DNA of 64,000 bases from Streptomyces sp. SID13031 (lineage in GTDB: Bacteria > Actinomycetota > Actinomycetes > Propionibacteriales > Kribbellaceae): the NCBI RefSeq assembly GCF_010548305.1, contig NZ_JAAGLV010000002.1, positions 496,001 through 560,000 on the forward strand, given 5' to 3'. Shown here one piece after another: positions 59,677 to 64,000 of the stretch (positions are counted from its first letter, which is position 1; each line of letters opens with the position of its first letter). The notes beneath the pieces are model-generated. The model was not told where the DNA came from. It saw only the letters and a program-made list of their open reading frames with translations, and ran no database searches. The position numbers and the translations under genes are program-made.

Positions 59677-60111
59677 ATGAAAGCCGAACTGGACGGGATC
59701 TTCGCGGTGAAGCTCCCGGTGAAGGACCTGGCGCTGAGCCGGGAGTGGTACGAGAAGGTATTCGAGCTGACCCAGCTCTTCGAGTTCCCGGACGAGGACG
59801 GGGTGGTCCGGGGAGTCGCGTACGAGCTGGCCGGGCTGGGCGACTCCGGCTTCGCGCTGCGGGAGCGGCCTGACATCGCAGGGCTGTCCGGGTTCGACCC
59901 GGTGCTGTTCGGCATCAAGGATAAGGAAGCGGCCGACGCCTGGCAGGACCACCTGACGGACCTGGGCATCAAGTACGAACTGGTCCTGGCCACGATCGGC
60001 TGGCTGGTCATCTTCCACGACCCCGACGGCCTGGAGATCCACCTCTACAGCCGCGCGGGCCACGGCGAAGAGATGGCTGGTACGCCAGGCCGCGGCCGAG
60101 CCGTGGCATGA
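59677..60111 (+). CDS. VOC-family (glyoxalase-like) protein
   Basis: A 144-residue protein of the glyoxalase/bleomycin-resistance fold. FAVKLPVKDLALSREWYEKVF is the standard first strand and helix. LVIFHDPDGLEIHLYSR at the end holds His and Glu ligands. It may bind or detoxify a small molecule sensed by the divergent TetR. The stop overlaps the start of the large regulator (ATGA). Confidence 0.85.
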   Translation: MKAELDGIFAVKLPVKDLALSREWYEKVFELTQLFEFPDEDGVVRGVAYELAGLGDSGFALRERPDIAGLSGFDPVLFGIKDKEAADAWQDHLTDLGIKYELVLATIGWLVIFHDPDGLEIHLYSRAGHGEEMAGTPGRGRAVA

Positions 60112-62150
60112 ACCCCCGAAACGTGGTGCGGGCTGCTGCTGAGCGGGCGTTGGGCGGGACCGGAGCTGTGCTGCTGGTCACCGGCGAGAGCGGGCTCGGC
60201 AAGACCAGTCTGCTGCGGGCCTTCGCGGCCGAGTTGGAGGGGAGCGGGCCGCCGGAGCAGCATGCTCGTCGGCTGGGTGGGGAGTTCCGGGTGCTGGCGG
60301 GGGCTTGTGACGATGTGGCCGAGCCGCCGCGGTTGGGGCCGTTGCGGGAAGCGGGTTGGCCGGTCGACCTGGGCTACCAGGAATCGCTGGCTCGGTTGGG
60401 GGAGTCACCGACGGCGTTGCTGATCGATGATCTCCAGTGGGCCGACGACGCCACGCTCGACCTCCTCGGGTATCTGGCTCGCCGCGTCGCCGGCCACCCG
60501 CTGGTCGTAGTACTGACCATGGCTGACGACAGTCGGCTGCCTGAACGTCTGCATCGCTGGCTCGGGGGACTGGCGACCGCAGGTGCCCGAAGGTTGCCGT
60601 TGGCACCTTTGGGGCTCGACGAGGTCCGTCGGCGGGTCGCCGGTTCCGAGGCGGAGCAGCTGTATGCGTTGACGGGTGGGAATCCTTTCTACCTGTCGGC
60701 GATGCTCGCTGCGCCCGGTTCCGGCGTACCGGACGTGATCCGCGACGCAGTACTGGCCAAGACCGCGCGACTGTCTGACGAATGCCGGTCGGTCGTCGAG
60801 CAGTTGGCCGTGGTGCCGGGGACGATCGACCTGACGTTGGCCGAGCAGTTGACCGGTGGCGATGCGGAGTTGCTGGCCGAGGCCGAGCAGTACGGGGTGC
60901 TGGAGGCGCGGCACGAGGGAATCGGCTTCCGGCACGAGATCGTCAGGCTGGCGATCGAGCAGGGGATACCGAGGCTGGCGCGACGGGCGTTGCATCGCCG
61001 CGCGCTCGACGTACAGGCACAGGAAAGCGACCGGTACCTGGCCAGGCTCGCGCATCATGCGATCGCGTCCGGTGAGGCAGCGGCGGTTGCGCTGTATGCG
61101 CCTCGAGCCGGTCAGCAGGCGGCCGCGGCCGGTGCGCGGGACGAGGCTTTGCGGATGTTCGAGGCTGCCTGGAAGCTCGGCGTGTTACCGGCTGAGTTCG
61201 CTGGTCAGTATGCGTGGGAGCTCTTCAACGCGTTCCGCTTCAGCGAGGCGGTCGCGGCAGGACTGCCGACCGAGCTCCACTACTTCGCGGACGCGTCGGC
61301 GGATCGCATCGACCCGCTCGAAACGCTGTACCACGAGCTGCGCTGGGACGAGCTGGATCGTCTTGCGACCCCTGACAACCTTCCGGACCAGCACCGGCTG
61401 GAGATAATTCGTTGCCTGGTGCAACTATGTCGAGGCGACTGGGCTGCGGCCGAGGCAACCCTCGCCGCAATGCGACCCGGCGCAGGCAACTACCTCCAGG
61501 CACGCATCGAACCTCTCGCGGCCCGCATCCTCGTACGCCGGGGAGCCACGGCCAACCCGCAAGGCGTGCCGTCGTACGCGGTGCCGGCCCTGATCGAGCA
61601 GGCATTTCTCACTGGAGATGTCGACCGGGTCGCGGCCCTGCGCGACGAGTGGCGTGAGCTGGAGTCGACACCGGTCTGGCCCGAGATCCACCGGTACTGC
61701 GTCCGCGCGGGCCTGGAGCCGGCGACCGGCGACTGGGCGAGTGCGGCGCAGGAGTGGGCGCGGCTGGGCGACACCTATGAGCAAGCCTTGGAGCTGGCCA
61801 GGTCTGGTGAGACTGAGCCGACCCTGGAGGCGTTGCGGTTGCTCGACGAGTTGGGCGCGCGCCCGGCTGCCGAACTGGTTCGCAGAAAGCTTCGGAAGCT
61901 GGGGCTGCGAGTCGTTCCGCGTGGACCGGCGCCGGCGACCCGTGCCAACCCCATCGGCCTGACCGCCAGGCAGGCCGACGTATTGGAACTGATCGCCGAA
62001 GGCCTGACCAATGCCGAGATCGCCGAGAAGCTCGTGCTCTCGGTCCGCACAGTCGACCATCACGTCTCGGCCATCCTCAACCGTCTCAACGTCTCGACCC
62101 GCCGCGAAGCAGCGGCCGCCACAGCCTGCGCAGAACGGACCGTCGCCTGA
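60108..62150 (+). CDS. LuxR-type regulator with AAA ATPase domain (LAL family)
   Basis: A 680-residue cytoplasmic regulator. Walker A is VTGESGLGKTSLL near residue 29, and Walker B is ALLIDDLQWADDATL near residue 110. A helical TPR-like middle follows, then a C-terminal LuxR HTH (LTARQADVLELIAEGLTNAE, IAEKLVLSVRTVDHHVSAIL). These large ATP-binding LuxR proteins act as activators of metabolic or antibiotic genes. It overlaps the VOC gene by four bases, so the two are co-expressed. It is shorter than the family's usual 900 residues. Confidence 0.88.
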   Translation: MNPRNVVRAAAERALGGTGAVLLVTGESGLGKTSLLRAFAAELEGSGPPEQHARRLGGEFRVLAGACDDVAEPPRLGPLREAGWPVDLGYQESLARLGESPTALLIDDLQWADDATLDLLGYLARRVAGHPLVVVLTMADDSRLPERLHRWLGGLATAGARRLPLAPLGLDEVRRRVAGSEAEQLYALTGGNPFYLSAMLAAPGSGVPDVIRDAVLAKTARLSDECRSVVEQLAVVPGTIDLTLAEQLTGGDAELLAEAEQYGVLEARHEGIGFRHEIVRLAIEQGIPRLARRALHRRALDVQAQESDRYLARLAHHAIASGEAAAVALYAPRAGQQAAAAGARDEALRMFEAAWKLGVLPAEFAGQYAWELFNAFRFSEAVAAGLPTELHYFADASADRIDPLETLYHELRWDELDRLATPDNLPDQHRLEIIRCLVQLCRGDWAAAEATLAAMRPGAGNYLQARIEPLAARILVRRGATANPQGVPSYAVPALIEQAFLTGDVDRVAALRDEWRELESTPVWPEIHRYCVRAGLEPATGDWASAAQEWARLGDTYEQALELARSGETEPTLEALRLLDELGARPAAELVRRKLRKLGLRVVPRGPAPATRANPIGLTARQADVLELIAEGLTNAEIAEKLVLSVRTVDHHVSAILNRLNVSTRREAAAATACAERTVA

Positions 62151-62165
62151 GTCGGCGACGGTCCG
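62136..62165. terminator. bidirectional terminator between convergent genes
   Basis: CGGACCGTCGCC and GGCGACGGTCCG form a perfect 12-bp stem with the loop TGAGTC. It lies across the stop of the LuxR gene and before the stop of the convergent amidase gene. Confidence 0.7.
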
Positions 62166-62176
62166 CGCTGGATCGT

Positions 62177-63244
62177 TCAGCCATCAGTTGCTAGGAGCAA
62201 CCTTTGGACGTCGGTGCGGACTTCGGGGAGATGGGGATAGAAGGAGTCGCCCGGGCAGGCCGTCGCTGACCAGTTGCGGTGGCCCGCGATCGCCGGCACG
62301 GTTCGCGTCGCACCGCTGATCGGGTTGACGTAGTTCACCTGGCCGAGCGGATCGACCCCCGTCGATCCGGCCAGCGCGGCCAGTACCCGGACCAGACTCG
62401 CTCGGGCCGCCGGAGTCGGCAGCGAATCGGTGAAGTCACCGAGCAGCGAGACGCCGACGTTACCCGCGTTGAAGCCGCCGACATGGGCGCCGTTGCACAT
62501 CCGCGGCCCGTCGCCGAGCCGTCCGTGGAAGATTGGCACCGGGTCCGGTCCGGAGTACCGGCCCTCGTAGACCGTGCCGTTCTGGTCGATCAGTAGGTGG
62601 TATCCGATGTCGCCGAAGTCCTGGCTGACCGTGTGGAAGAAGTAGATCGCCCGGACGGTCGAGGGCGGGTCGGGGTCGAGGTTCGCCGTCACCGTGTGGT
62701 GCACGGTGAGCGTCTGGACGCCGAAGTAGGCCTGCGGGAAGATCTCGCTGCCGTCCGGGGCGAACCGCAGCTCCTCGTCCGCACCCCACCCCGCCCGGCT
62801 GACGAACCGGAAACCCCGCAGTTGCCTGCTCTCGGCCGGCTGCGCGACGATCGGGCCGTCGGTGGTGTTGATCGCGACCGTCTGGACGTCGACGGCTCCG
62901 GGCGGCGGGGTCAGCTGGTAGCCGACGGCTCCGCCCGCCGGCAGGAGCGCAGTACGGCGGCCGCTGTTGGATGGATCGCCTGGCCTCAACGGCAGCCACG
63001 GACCCCAACCCGTCCGGACCCGCCGGAGCCGGAACGACCCGCCGAGCCGAGGGCCGCTCCAACTGACGCCGAGATGGCCGATCGGGAAGTCCGGCGTGGC
63101 GAGCAGCCGGCCGGTCCCGGAGAAGGCAGCGAGCGTCTCCGGGATGCCCGCCTCGGCCGGCGGCGCCCCGAACGCCGAACCGGGCGAGGACGCGGCGCCG
63201 GCAGCCCCGGCGGCGAGCAGCACTCGGCGACGTGTCATGGTCAT
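62177..63244 (-). CDS. Tat-exported N-acetylmuramoyl-L-alanine amidase (PGRP family)
   Basis: A 355-residue exported enzyme. The N-terminus MTMTRRRVLLAAGAAGAA is a twin-Arg-type signal (TRRRVL). A beta domain (about 40-155) precedes the amidase_2/PGRP fold with RAGWGADEELRF, TVHHTVTANLDP (His ligand), DIGYHLLIDQNGTVYEGRY, HVGGFNAGNVGVSLLGDF and HRNWSATACPGD (His and Cys ligands). It cuts the muramyl-alanine bond outside the cell. ATG 63244 overlaps the stop of the DUF3574 gene as ATGA. Confidence 0.9.
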   Translation of the reverse strand: MTMTRRRVLLAAGAAGAASSPGSAFGAPPAEAGIPETLAAFSGTGRLLATPDFPIGHLGVSWSGPRLGGSFRLRRVRTGWGPWLPLRPGDPSNSGRRTALLPAGGAVGYQLTPPPGAVDVQTVAINTTDGPIVAQPAESRQLRGFRFVSRAGWGADEELRFAPDGSEIFPQAYFGVQTLTVHHTVTANLDPDPPSTVRAIYFFHTVSQDFGDIGYHLLIDQNGTVYEGRYSGPDPVPIFHGRLGDGPRMCNGAHVGGFNAGNVGVSLLGDFTDSLPTPAARASLVRVLAALAGSTGVDPLGQVNYVNPISGATRTVPAIAGHRNWSATACPGDSFYPHLPEVRTDVQRLLLATDG

Positions 63245-63702
63245 CAGAACGAGACCAGGTCGCGGCTGTCCGCTCGCAACACCGACTCCTGCTCGAACAG
63301 CTTCTTGTACGACGCGCGGATCTCCTCGATCTCGCGGTTCGCCGTCTGATCGATGACCGGGTAGAGAAGGATCAGCACGAACGACCTCTCCTCGATCGGG
63401 CCGGTCGAGCCGAGGAACTGGCCCTTGCCGGTCAGCTGGGTCAGGCCGTCGGGGAAGCGGGGCGTGACGATCTGGTCGACGAACCGGTCGAACTGGGCCG
63501 GGCTCACCTGGCCTCTGGGTTTCTGCGACCCGAAGTACAGCTCGGTCCGGAGAAAGGTGGTGCCGGGCGCGCGGTGCAGGGCGGCGACCTCGCTGACCGC
63601 GCTGGTGGGCGGGCTGAGCTGCGAGTTGGCCGGAGCGGTGGTCAGGCCGACGGCGGCGACGAGCACTCCGCCGGCGAGCAACCGGGGAAGAAACTTGGGC
63701 AT
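63244..63702 (-). CDS. secreted DUF3574-family protein
   Basis: A 152-residue exported protein. The signal peptide is about 1-27 (LLAGGVLVAAVGLTTAPANS). The domain matches DUF3574: FLRTELYFGSQKPRGQVSPA, FVDQIVTPRFPDGLTQLTGKGQFL and IEERSFVLILLYP. The function of the family is unknown. ATG 63702 is chosen as giving a clean signal peptide. It is co-translated with the amidase (ATGA), which suggests an envelope role. Confidence 0.85.
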   Translation of the reverse strand: MPKFLPRLLAGGVLVAAVGLTTAPANSQLSPPTSAVSEVAALHRAPGTTFLRTELYFGSQKPRGQVSPAQFDRFVDQIVTPRFPDGLTQLTGKGQFLGSTGPIEERSFVLILLYPVIDQTANREIEEIRASYKKLFEQESVLRADSRDLVSF

Positions 63703-63823
63703 CTGACTGCATCCTTTGCATTCGTTGGTCTCGTAACCTTCCGCGACCACCCAGGTGCGGGACATCGGTAACCACTGCCTAAATCCCCACCACCCCTGCC
63801 CACTGATCGCTTAGGCTGACCAG

Positions 63824-64000
63824 ATGGCGGAGGGACATCTCCCCGTCCGGCTGTCCAGTTTCATTGGGCGGGAGTCCGAGCTGGCCGAGCTCGTGGATCT
63901 GGTCCGCAGGCACCGGCTGGTGACGCTGACCGGACCGGGAGGCGGCGGAAAGACCAGGCTGGCGTTGACGCTGGCCGATCGCCTGCGCCCGGCGTACGAC
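63824..64000 (+). CDS. ATP-binding regulator (SARP/LuxR-associated NB-ARC type), N-terminal part
   Basis: The window ends 59 codons into this gene. LPVRLSSFIGRESELAELVDL and VTLTGPGGGGKTRLALTLAD (Walker A) are the standard start of the large actinobacterial ATPase regulators, often with a C-terminal LuxR HTH or TPR repeats. The rest lies outside the window. It is divergent from the DUF3574/amidase operon. Confidence 0.85.
   Translation, partial: MAEGHLPVRLSSFIGRESELAELVDLVRRHRLVTLTGPGGGGKTRLALTLADRLRPAYD

Overview
The window is GC-rich throughout, with dense genes, many ATGA/GTGA start-stop overlaps, GTG starts and Streptomyces-like regulator families. It is a chromosomal segment of an actinobacterium. 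A Kribbella-like member of the Propionibacteriales is my best guess from protein style, but that is inference and not a database result. No tRNA, rRNA, CRISPR array or intact insertion sequence was seen.

Layout. 1-11.5 kb: ordinary genes, namely a MarR end, a TetR gene, a hydrolase, the lysine-pathway aminotransferase dapC, two secreted proteins, a PLP deaminase/aldolase coupled to a sugar-lactone-type oxidase, a PIG-L deacetylase, and an amino-acid-binding-type protein without a signal peptide. 12-25.5 kb: a catabolic island. It holds a benzaldehyde-type dehydrogenase, SDR, maleate-isomerase-type racemase, VOC protein, serine hydrolase, two aldo/keto reductases, a quinone oxidoreductase, an aryl-acid AMP ligase and a TetR regulator. 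Related palindromes with GTC/GAC half sites lie in several of its promoters. It also carries broken genes, including a chimera of a second maleate-isomerase gene and a second aldehyde dehydrogenase gene. 26-29.7 kb: a nine-module zinc-ribbon protein with a recombinase-like C-terminus that contains a pair of compensating frameshifts, next to a degenerate gene and a repeat-rich gap. 29.7-32 kb: a LexA-box-linked small protein and 6-phosphogluconate dehydrogenase.

32.5-47.4 kb is the most unusual part. It is a Pst-derived phosphate-uptake locus preceded by a convincing PHO box. It contains pstC, pstA, a membrane-anchored pstS, a sortase-fold protein that has lost the catalytic His and Cys, a secreted PPC/zincin-like protein whose metal motif is damaged, two related lytic transglycosylases, a second periplasmic-binding-type protein with a decayed tandem copy, an 873-residue anchored binding-type protein, and pstB. 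phoU is absent. The arrangement suggests a phosphate-starvation surface machine that couples ABC uptake to cell-wall remodelling.

47.5-64 kb: assorted metabolism and regulation. This includes a NmrA-like and BKACE pair, a methyltransferase and a secreted lipase, two phosphotransferases flanking a TyrZ-type tyrosyl-tRNA synthetase with a probable attenuator and leader peptide, IPP isomerase, an ECF sigma factor, PanE, a MarR gene divergent from an O-methyltransferase with twin operators, a TetR/VOC pair, large ATPase regulators and a Tat-exported amidase with a DUF3574 protein.
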